Assembly (NCBI GenBank): GCA_002408185.1
Contig: DHQV01000080.1
Location: forward strand, 1 to 5,074
Direction of reading: 5' to 3'
DNA from: Deltaproteobacteria bacterium UBA5329
Lineage (GTDB): Bacteria; Desulfobacterota; Syntrophorhabdia; Syntrophorhabdales; Syntrophorhabdaceae
DNA length: 5,074 nt
The notes beneath the pieces were generated by a model. The model searched no databases. It was not told the DNA's origin and was given only the letters and a program-made list of their open reading frames with translations. Made by a program: the position numbers and the translations under genes. Numbering within the stretch: position 1 is the stretch's first letter; every line of letters starts with the position of its first letter. Shown in pieces: positions 1-4,839 of the stretch.

Positions 1-10
1 GGCCAATACA

Positions 11-33
11 GGGATGCGGTCGCCCCCGCACCC
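11..33. other. GC-rich hairpin downstream of the ARPP-1 gene
   Basis: The arms GGGATGCGG (11-19) and CCGCACCC (26-33) pair over eight base pairs with one bulged A and a six-base loop. It lies 14 bp beyond the stop codon of the leftmost gene. No T-tract follows on the minus strand, so it does not meet the usual form of an intrinsic terminator. It may be an RNA stem at the transcript end or chance in a G-rich stretch. Bases 1-46 hold nothing else I can support. Confidence 0.25.
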
Positions 34-46
34 GCCCCAATAAGTA

Positions 47-1039
47 CTAAAAGTTCCTGGGTCTGTTGGCCCGCCATTGAGCCGGTCCCGACATATTTTC
101 TCTTCGGTCTGTCGGGGTGGATTCGAAGAATGCCATGTGTATCACTTTTTCGAGGTTGACAAGTGCGGAGCCCACGGAGATCTCATTCTCGAAACGGTAA
201 TCAATGCCGTAACCGATAGATTGATACTTCTCCTCCCTACAGGAACGGAGCCTTTCAAAGAAGTCACTGGCCTTCCGCTCGCTTCCCTTTCCGCCGTCTG
301 TGCCTTCCCTGGTCGCCAGGACCTCCATGGCGTAGCTCCGAACGATCTTCCCGTGAAGATCGGCATAGCCGGAAACGGATGAGATAATGTCGAATCCGAC
401 AACCTTGCCGTCGATCAGGAAGAGAAGACCTTTCTGCCCCTCCTTAACGGGGAATGCTTCGACGTACTCATCGAGAGATGCCTTCCGCGATTCGTACACA
501 TCCCGCATGGCCCCCGTTTCGGAACGGACACCGACTTCGTCTGACAAGGCGGCGATGTCATTCCAGACCTGTCCCTGGTTCGACCGGTAGGATTTCTCGT
601 TGCGGAGGGACATTGCCACCGTCCTCGCCTTGTTCTCTCGCGCCTTCTTCGCCATTATCACATCCGAATCATTGAAGTGAGCGCTCCTGTATGACCAGCG
701 TCCGTGCTCCGTGCAACTCACGGGAATCACCGTTTCCGACCTCTCGCGAAGCAGGATGGTTGTATTAAGGACCCTGTTCTGCTTGGCGCCCGCGAGTTCT
801 TCCCCGTCAAGAAGCAGGATCGGCAGATCGCCCGTGTTCTTCGCCAGCAACTCCGGCACCGATCCGCTCGCGCTGATCTCGGTTATCACGAGGTGACCTG
901 CGTCCAGCGCCCTGCGGAGCGTCAGGAAGGCCGGCACATCATTGGTTGCCGCGAAGAGCGGGATAACGGTCATGCTTCGATGTGTTTTCGCATCGCCGAA
1001 TTCGACCGTGTCGATAAAATCAGTTATTACCTTTTCCAT
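47..1039 (-). CDS. ARPP-1 family protein (DUF6569-like)
   Basis: A 330-residue cytoplasmic-type protein with no signal peptide or membrane segment. It resembles the ARPP-1 family (ARG and Rhodanese-Phosphatase-superfamily-associated Protein), whose biochemical activity is not established. The name reflects genomic association with ADP-ribosylglycohydrolases. The recognisable blocks are an N-terminal strand region (TVIPLF, about residues 24-29), the core LLLDGEELAGAKQNRVLN (about 75-92), PVSCTEHGRW (106-115), the Q-x-x-VW region (155-160), a middle segment GLLFLIDGKVVGFDII (204-219), and the C-terminal YRFENE...GSALV...IHMAFF (281-305). The last 25 or so residues look like a nonconserved tail. 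I start it at the ATG at 1039, which has AAGGAG seven bases upstream. The longer ATG at 1060 would read through that ribosome-binding site. Its Shine-Dalgarno overlaps the stop codon of the zinc-ribbon gene at 1050-1208, so the pair is an operon and probably translationally coupled. Family call fairly sure; function unknown. Confidence 0.82.
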   Translation of the reverse strand: MEKVITDFIDTVEFGDAKTHRSMTVIPLFAATNDVPAFLTLRRALDAGHLVITEISASGSVPELLAKNTGDLPILLLDGEELAGAKQNRVLNTTILLRERSETVIPVSCTEHGRWSYRSAHFNDSDVIMAKKARENKARTVAMSLRNEKSYRSNQGQVWNDIAALSDEVGVRSETGAMRDVYESRKASLDEYVEAFPVKEGQKGLLFLIDGKVVGFDIISSVSGYADLHGKIVRSYAMEVLATREGTDGGKGSERKASDFFERLRSCREEKYQSIGYGIDYRFENEISVGSALVNLEKVIHMAFFESTPTDRRENMSGPAQWRANRPRNF

Positions 1040-1049
1040 TGTTTTCTCC

Positions 1050-1208
1050 TTACATGACATCTATGAGGATCGCCAGGGGCATGATTCTGCAGCGTCCGCA
1101 GAGGTTGAGGACACCTTTCCCGGGGACGAAGAAAGCCCCCAGAGCTTCGGTGCTTCCGCACCAATCACAGACGATCCCCCGGGGATCGTCCCCTGTCCTG
1201 TCCTCCAT
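1050..1208 (-). CDS. 52-residue zinc-ribbon protein
   Basis: Reading the minus strand from the ATG at 1208 gives 52 residues and a TAA at 1050-1052. The sequence carries two CxxC knuckles, CDWC (residues 14-17) and CGRC (37-40), 19 residues apart, the spacing of a treble-clef or zinc-ribbon fold. A turn rich in Gly (FVPGKG, 27-32) and a hydrophobic C-terminus (IMPLAILIDVM) complete it. It should bind one zinc; partner unknown. An in-frame stop lies just upstream, so this is the first possible ATG, preceded by a moderate AAGGGGG. The stop codon sits inside the TGTAAGGAG that serves as ribosome-binding site of the ARPP-1 gene, so the two are coupled. A promoter and the shared inverted repeat lie directly upstream. 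The ordered cysteine pairs, the exact fit between promoter and next gene, and the coupling argue that it is real. It may be a small accessory or adaptor for the ARPP-1 protein (inference). Confidence 0.75.
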   Translation of the reverse strand: MEDRTGDDPRGIVCDWCGSTEALGAFFVPGKGVLNLCGRCRIMPLAILIDVM

Positions 1209-1229
1209 GACGAGCCCCCTTTTTTAAAT

Positions 1230-1235
1230 AGTATA
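1230..1235 (-). promoter_or_regulatory. -10 element of the zinc-ribbon/ARPP-1 operon promoter
   Basis: On the minus strand the hexamer TATACT matches five of six consensus bases. It would start transcription about 15 bases before the zinc-ribbon ATG. No good -35 hexamer lies 16-18 bp upstream; that position is occupied by the inverted repeat at 1247-1262, which ends 11 bp from the -10. A weak -35 with an operator over it suits a controlled promoter. Confidence 0.5.
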
Positions 1236-1401
1236 AGCCCGTGCTGTGACAGCAGTATGTCAGCATGAAAAAGCTAATTATTGCCATGCCTGTTATTGTT
1301 TACCCGCTATGGTTTGAGGTGAGAAGGATGATGCGAATCGGGTCGGCCACACTTTTTTTTGGGTACCATTACATGGTGTTCGGGAATTCTTCTCGTATGT
1401 T
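1236..1401. other. Intergenic region between the WYL gene and the zinc-ribbon operon
   Basis: Apart from the operator at 1247-1262 I see no gene here. There is a short palindrome, ACCAT-N3-ATGGT, at about 1366-1378 beside an eight-base T run on the plus strand. The T run lies on the wrong side of the stem for a terminator in either direction. No convincing terminator for the WYL gene is visible, so some read-through into the zinc-ribbon operon is possible. Confidence 0.4.
1247..1262. promoter_or_regulatory. Operator A: TGACA-N6-TGTCA before the zinc-ribbon/ARPP-1 operon
   Basis: This is a perfect 5-bp inverted repeat with a six-base spacer (GCAGTA). Its centre is 46 bp upstream of the zinc-ribbon start codon, and its inner edge is 11 bp from the TATACT -10 hexamer. 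The same repeat with the same spacer length occurs before the WYL gene and before the dual-nuclease gene. It overlaps a second, odd-centred palindrome, TGCTGT-G-ACAGCA (1242-1254). It most likely binds a dimer of the WYL regulator encoded at 1402-2328 (inference). Confidence 0.65.
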
Positions 1402-2328
1402 TCAACTATTCTGCTTCAACGCGACCGCCAGGTCTTCGTGGAACATGTCACGCAATTCCTGCGGGGCGATGACTTCCACATGCGGGATCCACTGGTAGAT
1501 CCAGTTGCGTATACCGAGGATGCCCTTCACATTAAAAATCACCTCGATGCCCCCGTCAGGCAGGTCTTTCACCTGCTGGCTCGCGTGCCAGGTCTTCCGT
1601 GTGATCAAGGGTTTATAGGCCGCGTCGAATCTCAGGACAATATCAACGGGGTCCCCGTCGAGGAAGGCTCCGAAGGCCCCCGATAATTCTTCCTCCGGCA
1701 CAAGGTTGGGGGGCAGGAAATTTCGGTCAAGCACGGACAGGGATTCTATCCGGTCGAGGGCAAAGGTGCGAACCGCCTTGTCAACATCGTACCATCCCCT
1801 GAAATACCACAGGCCGTTCCGGAAGAACAGGTAATAGGGATCGATGGTACCCGTCGAGGTCTTTTTGGCGCCGAAAGCCTTATAGATTATCTTTATCTTC
1901 CGGTAATCGGAGATGGCGCCGTGAATGGTTCTGAGGTATTCTTCGGTATGGCCCGGGATCTTTTCCGTAGAGAGGACGATGTGCTTGATATCGGCATTTT
2001 TTCCCACGGCCAGTTTGCTCTCGATGCAACACAGACTTTTCTCCAGGCCGGGGCCAAGATTACCGAGCAATTTCTTCGCAAGGGAGAATGCCAGGGCCTC
2101 CTCAACGGAAAGGGGCGGCTTTTTCAGCGTGTAATTCCCGGTAAAAGCATAGGTCTTATTGTTCCGATCATACTCGATGGGGAATCCGGCGGTTACTAGG
2201 GTAGTGATGTATCTGTAAATAGTTCTCTTACTCGTCTCCAGTTCATCTGCAAGGGATTCAGCCGTCACCCTTACCTTGCTGTCGATCTTATTGAGGATGA
2301 CGATCAACGAATCGAACTTATACGACAT
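1402..2328 (-). CDS. HTH-WYL transcriptional regulator (YafY/DeoR-like)
   Basis: A 308-residue regulator with the standard three-part layout. The N-terminal winged helix-turn-helix (about 1-62) has recognition-helix residues TSKRTIYRYI at 32-41. A helical linker (about 72-145) follows. Next is the WYL domain (about 145-215), with WYF at 174-176 in place of WYL, and VRTFALDRI at 186-194 supplying the arginines that bind the ligand in this family. A C-terminal WCX segment (about 228-300) carries NWIYQWIPHVEV at 275-286. The length is normal. The ATG at 2328 is preceded by AAGGAGG with a four-base gap. Known WYL proteins act as dimers and sense nucleic acid or nucleotide ligands; several control DNA-damage or phage-defence genes. 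The strongest inverted repeat of the window lies over its own promoter, and relatives of it precede both neighbouring units. I infer autoregulation and control of both. Whether it represses or activates cannot be read from the sequence. Confidence 0.95.
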   Translation of the reverse strand: MSYKFDSLIVILNKIDSKVRVTAESLADELETSKRTIYRYITTLVTAGFPIEYDRNNKTYAFTGNYTLKKPPLSVEEALAFSLAKKLLGNLGPGLEKSLCCIESKLAVGKNADIKHIVLSTEKIPGHTEEYLRTIHGAISDYRKIKIIYKAFGAKKTSTGTIDPYYLFFRNGLWYFRGWYDVDKAVRTFALDRIESLSVLDRNFLPPNLVPEEELSGAFGAFLDGDPVDIVLRFDAAYKPLITRKTWHASQQVKDLPDGGIEVIFNVKGILGIRNWIYQWIPHVEVIAPQELRDMFHEDLAVALKQNS

Positions 2329-2355
2329 ACAACCTCCTTTTTTGTCGATAATTAC

Positions 2356-2361
2356 ATTCTA
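2356..2361 (-). promoter_or_regulatory. -10 element of the WYL gene promoter
   Basis: TAGAAT on the minus strand matches five of six consensus bases and lies 11 bp inside operator B, the same distance as at operator A. It would give a leader of about 20 bases ending in the AAGGAGG site. An alternative pairing uses TTGTCA (2373-2378, within the operator) as -35 and TGTAAT (2351-2356) as -10, with a 16-bp spacer. Either way the operator covers the -35 zone. Confidence 0.5.
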
Positions 2362-2367
2362 TCATGC

Positions 2368-2393
2368 CATAGTGACAATCCCATGTCACTATG
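2368..2393. promoter_or_regulatory. Operator B: extended inverted repeat before the WYL gene
   Basis: The perfect 10-bp arms CATAGTGACA and TGTCACTATG flank a six-base spacer, ATCCCA. The core TGACA-N6-TGTCA is 2373-2388. The centre lies 52 bp upstream of the WYL start codon and over the -35 zone. It fills much of the 79-bp gap between the stop of the dual-nuclease gene and the WYL gene. It is the longest and most symmetric of the three copies, as expected for the autoregulatory site. It could also fold as an RNA stem in read-through transcripts, but no T-tract follows, so I do not call it a terminator. Confidence 0.75.
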
Positions 2394-2407
2394 ATCCTTC
2401 GGTAAGA

Positions 2408-3919
2408 TTACTCTTGATTGTACCCAGTTATTTTTCCTCCTTCGGCTATCGCCCTCAGGCGCTCCAGTATCCTGACCATACCCAGGGTGTCCAGGGCGCA
2501 GTATTTCAGGAGATTTTCCCGGATCCGCGCGATCTCGAGAGGGTCCCGGCTGGCGCACATAGCAAAATAGGCGTCCATGGCCATGGAGCCGTTCGCAACT
2601 TCCATACCCTTATAACTAAGATCATTTGCGAGGAGGGGCAGGACGACCTTCTGCGACCATGAACCGTTCATTTCCCAGTGGTAAACGTACCTCGACCTGA
2701 ATGGTACAGCGAGGTCGATAGCATTGTCGATGATCCGCTCCAGCTTCTTCTTGAAACGAGGGGAGGCATCCGCCAGCTTCCGCAATATTCTGGTTTCGAA
2801 AGGGGCGTTGAAGGCAAGGACGCAAGCATCATCGGGGATCCGTAGACACAGGTTCGCCGCAACTTCTTCCCGGGGGTCGACGTTAGGCCTGGCGAGGAAC
2901 TCATGGTGTCCGAGCTCGGCCCCTTCACACTCCAGGTAGTGCAGCGAATACTGATAAGGGACCTGCTGGAACGGTGACGTGCCGTCATACAGGGGAATGG
3001 TGGTCGCGAAGGTCTCAAAATCCAGGAAATAGATCGGATACCGGACATTTTCCAGAAAGCTCTTCAGCGCCTTTCTGTCCGCAAACTCTTTCTCGTTGAG
3101 AAAGAACTCCGCCTGCTGCCTCTGCCGGGAGTTAAGGATGTCGAGGGGAACGTCCTGCAAGCGGATGATTCCGTTCCGGTACAAAGCGAACTTGTCGACC
3201 CCCTTGTTCCGTAAAGAGAACACCGAATTTTCGGGAACGCGTTGCCAGCAATAGCCATAGAAATTACAATCAAAGGGGGTTTTACAATACGGCCCAATGT
3301 CGATCACCGGCATCCCGCCCGATACCATTACTTTCATTTTCCCGATCTCGGTCCTTACGAAGTCCTCCATGTCCTGAACGGTTCCGGTCATGTCTTCGAG
3401 CACAAAGAACTTGTCCGGTTGGATCGCACCGTTCTTTACGAATTCGCCGTTGATATGGACTAGGTGCGCCGACGATATTTCAATCCCGGCACCCGTGAGA
3501 ACATAATATTGGACAGCGATATCCGGGATATGGTAAGGCTGTACCGATGCCGAACTCTTGACCTCGTATAGCTCCCAGCCGGCTTTGCCCTGCCTGAGTA
3601 TGTCCACCTTTACGAAAACCCCGTCATAACTGAACGCAGCCTCATAAAGGACGTCCGTCCCCTTTTCGATCTCGGCCCTCGTTCTGGCTATTTGTCCGTC
3701 GTAGTCGTTCGGATCATATGGTATGACAACACCGCCGGGAAAGAGCGACTGCGCCAGCTCGCCCACCTCGTAGCCCGTCCGAAAGAGAGCTTCCCGCTCC
3801 GGCGTCACCGGATCGGCAAGCTCTGGATGGTGGATCTGCAGGTACAACGCCTTGTGACACTGCAACCCCTGAACGAATTTCGATTTACTCAGCGAAGCGG
3901 TATTGTTTGCCTGATCCAT
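2408..3919 (-). CDS. DUF2779 dual-nuclease protein: Cas4/RecB-like nuclease plus DEDD exonuclease
   Basis: A 503-residue protein with two nuclease modules. Residues 10-230 are a RecB/Cas4-type PD-(D/E)XK domain. The acid E93, D106 in VKVDIL, the catalytic E-x-K at 119-121 (YEVKSS), and a Q137/Y139 region follow the family order. Four cysteines, C21 and then C212-x5-C218-x5-C224, are placed as in the Fe-S cluster that clamps Cas4 and AddB nucleases. Residues 295-490 are the DUF2779 RNase-H-like exonuclease: FLDFET (D300, E302), FNAPFET (370-376, E375 where many relatives have Asp), D398/D402, and YCALD (Y473, D477), a DEDDy-like third motif. All expected catalytic positions are present, so both domains look active. 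Related proteins act on DNA or RNA ends; the substrate here is unknown. I use the ATG at 3919, behind AGGAG, rather than the upstream TTG at 3940, which would read through that site. The gene has its own promoter and operator C. Full length for the family. Confidence 0.92.
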   Translation of the reverse strand: MDQANNTASLSKSKFVQGLQCHKALYLQIHHPELADPVTPEREALFRTGYEVGELAQSLFPGGVVIPYDPNDYDGQIARTRAEIEKGTDVLYEAAFSYDGVFVKVDILRQGKAGWELYEVKSSASVQPYHIPDIAVQYYVLTGAGIEISSAHLVHINGEFVKNGAIQPDKFFVLEDMTGTVQDMEDFVRTEIGKMKVMVSGGMPVIDIGPYCKTPFDCNFYGYCWQRVPENSVFSLRNKGVDKFALYRNGIIRLQDVPLDILNSRQRQQAEFFLNEKEFADRKALKSFLENVRYPIYFLDFETFATTIPLYDGTSPFQQVPYQYSLHYLECEGAELGHHEFLARPNVDPREEVAANLCLRIPDDACVLAFNAPFETRILRKLADASPRFKKKLERIIDNAIDLAVPFRSRYVYHWEMNGSWSQKVVLPLLANDLSYKGMEVANGSMAMDAYFAMCASRDPLEIARIRENLLKYCALDTLGMVRILERLRAIAEGGKITGYNQE

Positions 3920-3946
3920 GGATTCTCCTGTTCGTCTCAATCATAC

Positions 3947-3954
3947 CAATTATC
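3947..3954 (-). promoter_or_regulatory. -10 region of the dual-nuclease gene promoter
   Basis: On the minus strand GATAAT (3949-3954, five of six) lies 9 bp inside operator C, with TAATTG (3947-3952) at the 11-bp position used in the other two promoters. TATGAT (3940-3945), 18 bp from CTGTCA inside the operator, is a further candidate. The exact -10 is uncertain, but all options place the operator over the -35 zone and give a leader of about 15-25 bases. Confidence 0.4.
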
Positions 3955-3963
3955 ACGTCTTTG

Positions 3964-3979
3964 TGACAGGGCCATGTCA
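3964..3979. promoter_or_regulatory. Operator C: TGACA-N6-TGTCA before the dual-nuclease gene
   Basis: Perfect 5-bp arms flank the six-base spacer GGGCCA. The centre lies 52 bp upstream of the start codon at 3919, identical to the distance at the WYL gene. A TTGACT hexamer adjoins its upstream side on the minus strand. It lies between the end of the transposase remnant and the nuclease gene, so the nuclease keeps its own controlled promoter. Confidence 0.68.
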
Positions 3980-4004
3980 GTCAAGGGAAATAACAGAACA
4001 GGCA

Positions 4005-4235
4005 CTACAGGGACGTAGTTGACCTCGATGACTTTCTTCTCGAGATTATCCTGGATATCCTTGAGTTGCTTATTCCGAGCCGCCTTGCAATCTCTGAGTA
4101 TGAGACATCAAGGTCTCGGGCCAATTGATATGCCAGACCTGACCGTGCTTTTGGATTATGGCCCGCCCTACTGCCACCGGCAAGTGCCTGTCTGGTTGTG
4201 ATAAACTGAAACTGACTGGCCCAAGGGGCAGGTGA
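4005..4235 (-). pseudogene. C-terminal remnant of a Y1/IS200-type (REP-associated) transposase
   Basis: The open stretch between a TGA at 4236-4238 and the TAG at 4005-4007 encodes 76 residues without any start codon near its beginning. Residues 30-63 (starting ARSGLAYQLARDL and continuing SEIARRLGISNSRISRII) match the C-terminal helix-turn-helix that follows the catalytic domain in many long IS200-like transposases, in which an ARS-x-x-x-Y helix leads into EIARRLGIS. The HUH and Tyr catalytic domain is absent, and the first 20 or so residues are not recognisable. This is the tail of a decayed mobile element. An alternative is a fragment of another small DNA-binding protein with the same HTH. 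The remnant ends 25 bp before operator C. Confidence 0.6.
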
Positions 4236-4243
4236 TCACCAAA

Positions 4244-4274
4244 AAATGACCCACCGGGTGTTATTTCACGGTGG
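4244..4274 (-). terminator. Probable intrinsic terminator after the GNAT remnant
   Basis: On the minus strand a six-base-pair stem, CCACCG/CGGTGG (4269-4274 with 4251-4256), has a 12-base loop and is followed after GGTCA by six T residues. It overlaps the TAA stop at 4261-4263. The stem is short and the T-tract is offset by a few bases, so it may be moderate in strength. A separate 10-bp palindrome, GGTGATCACC (4231-4240), lies just beyond. Confidence 0.45.
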
Positions 4275-4491
4275 CCAGGGGCAGGAACAAGGTCAAAGAT
4301 TCATTTGTTGTGTCGATGAACCCGTGGTGCCGATAGAATACGGCTGTTCCGTCGCCTTTGGCGTCAACGATCATCGAGTATTCTGAGAAACCCATGACTA
4401 TCTCCTCCGGTATTGTACGGCAGTATGTCGCATATGCATAAACGGGCGCGTTTCTCTTACCGCAGCCGCGAGCGGTCTCCATCTTTACCAA
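4261..4491 (-). pseudogene. Truncated GNAT acetyltransferase-like tail (TacT-type)
   Basis: The last 38 or so of 76 residues (SMIVDAKGD, then FYRHHGF, then LTLFLPLATVK) match the C-terminus of the short GNAT acetyltransferases that act as toxins paired with ribbon-helix-helix antitoxins, where LVDAKD..A..FY.HFGF...LFLPM is typical. The acetyl-CoA-binding segment with its Q/R-x-x-G-x-G/A loop is missing, and no antitoxin gene lies upstream. The segment VYAYATYCRTIPEEIVMGF (17-35) might be a relic of an earlier strand joined by an internal deletion. The first codon here is TTG at 4491, without a clear ribosome-binding site. A strong GGAGGAG does precede an internal ATG at 4395, which would give 44 residues, so a short peptide could still be made. 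It should be inactive as an acetyltransferase. Confidence 0.6.
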
Positions 4492-4524
4492 AATAAGACT
4501 GATATATCGAAATAAGCTTCAGTC
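4488..4524 (-). terminator. Weak terminator-like hairpin after the exported-protein gene
   Basis: The arms GACTGA/TCAGTC (4519-4524 with 4497-4502) enclose a 16-base loop. On the minus strand they are followed by TTATTTT. The stem overlaps the stop codon of the gene at 4523-4813. With only six pairs and an interrupted T-tract this is a marginal call. Confidence 0.28.
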
Positions 4525-4813
4525 ACGCGGTGTCTTCACCGGCAATATCGCGATGTATTTCGACTGATATGATCCGGTCATCTGAGAATCTGAATTCCAG
4601 AATACGCCGAAATCCGTCCTGGACGGGGTGCGATTCCAAGGAAATCTTGACATCTGGCACGGCTTCTTCATAGATTGTCTCAAAGAGATAAAAAAGGTCC
4701 TCAGCGAATTGAACCGCCTCCGGATGGGTCCAGTCGCTTTTGGATTCAGCTCCAATTACCGGAGAGCAAACGAGCGATATTAAAAATATAACACATAATA
4801 CGGTTTTCATCAT
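4523..4813 (-). CDS. Small exported protein of unknown function
   Basis: A 96-residue protein I do not recognise. It opens with a classic signal peptide: MMK, a hydrophobic core TVLCVIFLISLVC (about 4-16), and a likely signal-peptidase I site after VIGA at residue 22. The SLVC motif is not a proper lipobox, so a lipoprotein is unlikely. The mature part of about 74 residues is acidic, with an amphipathic helix (about 30-50) and a strand-rich end, FRRILEFRFSDDRIISVEI (about 68-86). No cysteine is left after cleavage. The ATG at 4813 has AAAGGAGG seven bases upstream. It lies 26 bp behind the stop of the partial gene at 4840-5074, so the two are probably cotranscribed. Codons and structure look like a real gene; the function is open. 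Confidence 0.75.
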   Translation of the reverse strand: MMKTVLCVIFLISLVCSPVIGAESKSDWTHPEAVQFAEDLFYLFETIYEEAVPDVKISLESHPVQDGFRRILEFRFSDDRIISVEIHRDIAGEDTA

Positions 4814-4839
4814 ACCAGTGCCTCCTTTGCGCCGGGATC

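Noticed and set aside
543..561. Fourth TGACA...TGTCA pair inside the ARPP-1 gene
   Set aside because: The spacer is nine bases, not six, and it lies deep in coding sequence away from any promoter.
1366..1378. ACCAT/ATGGT palindrome beside eight T residues as a terminator
   Set aside because: On the plus strand the T run precedes the stem, and on the minus strand it reads as A. No terminator function in either direction.
1265..1498. Plus-strand frame beginning MKKLIIAMPVIVYPLWF, resembling a signal peptide
   Set aside because: It has no ribosome-binding site, starts right beside operator A, and its second half is antisense to the 3' end of the WYL gene. The start looks attractive only by chance.
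2368..2393. Operator B hairpin as terminator of the dual-nuclease gene
   Set aside because: The stem is good but no T-tract follows on the minus strand. The shared motif before other genes explains it better as a protein-binding site.
3242..3463. Plus-strand frames opposite the nuclease, WYL and ARPP-1 genes
   Set aside because: They are mirror frames of clearly conserved minus-strand proteins, without ribosome-binding sites or recognisable domains.
4019..4201. Plus-strand 60-residue frame in the debris region
   Set aside because: It has low-complexity Ser/Leu-rich content and no ribosome-binding site. The minus strand there carries the recognisable transposase HTH tail.
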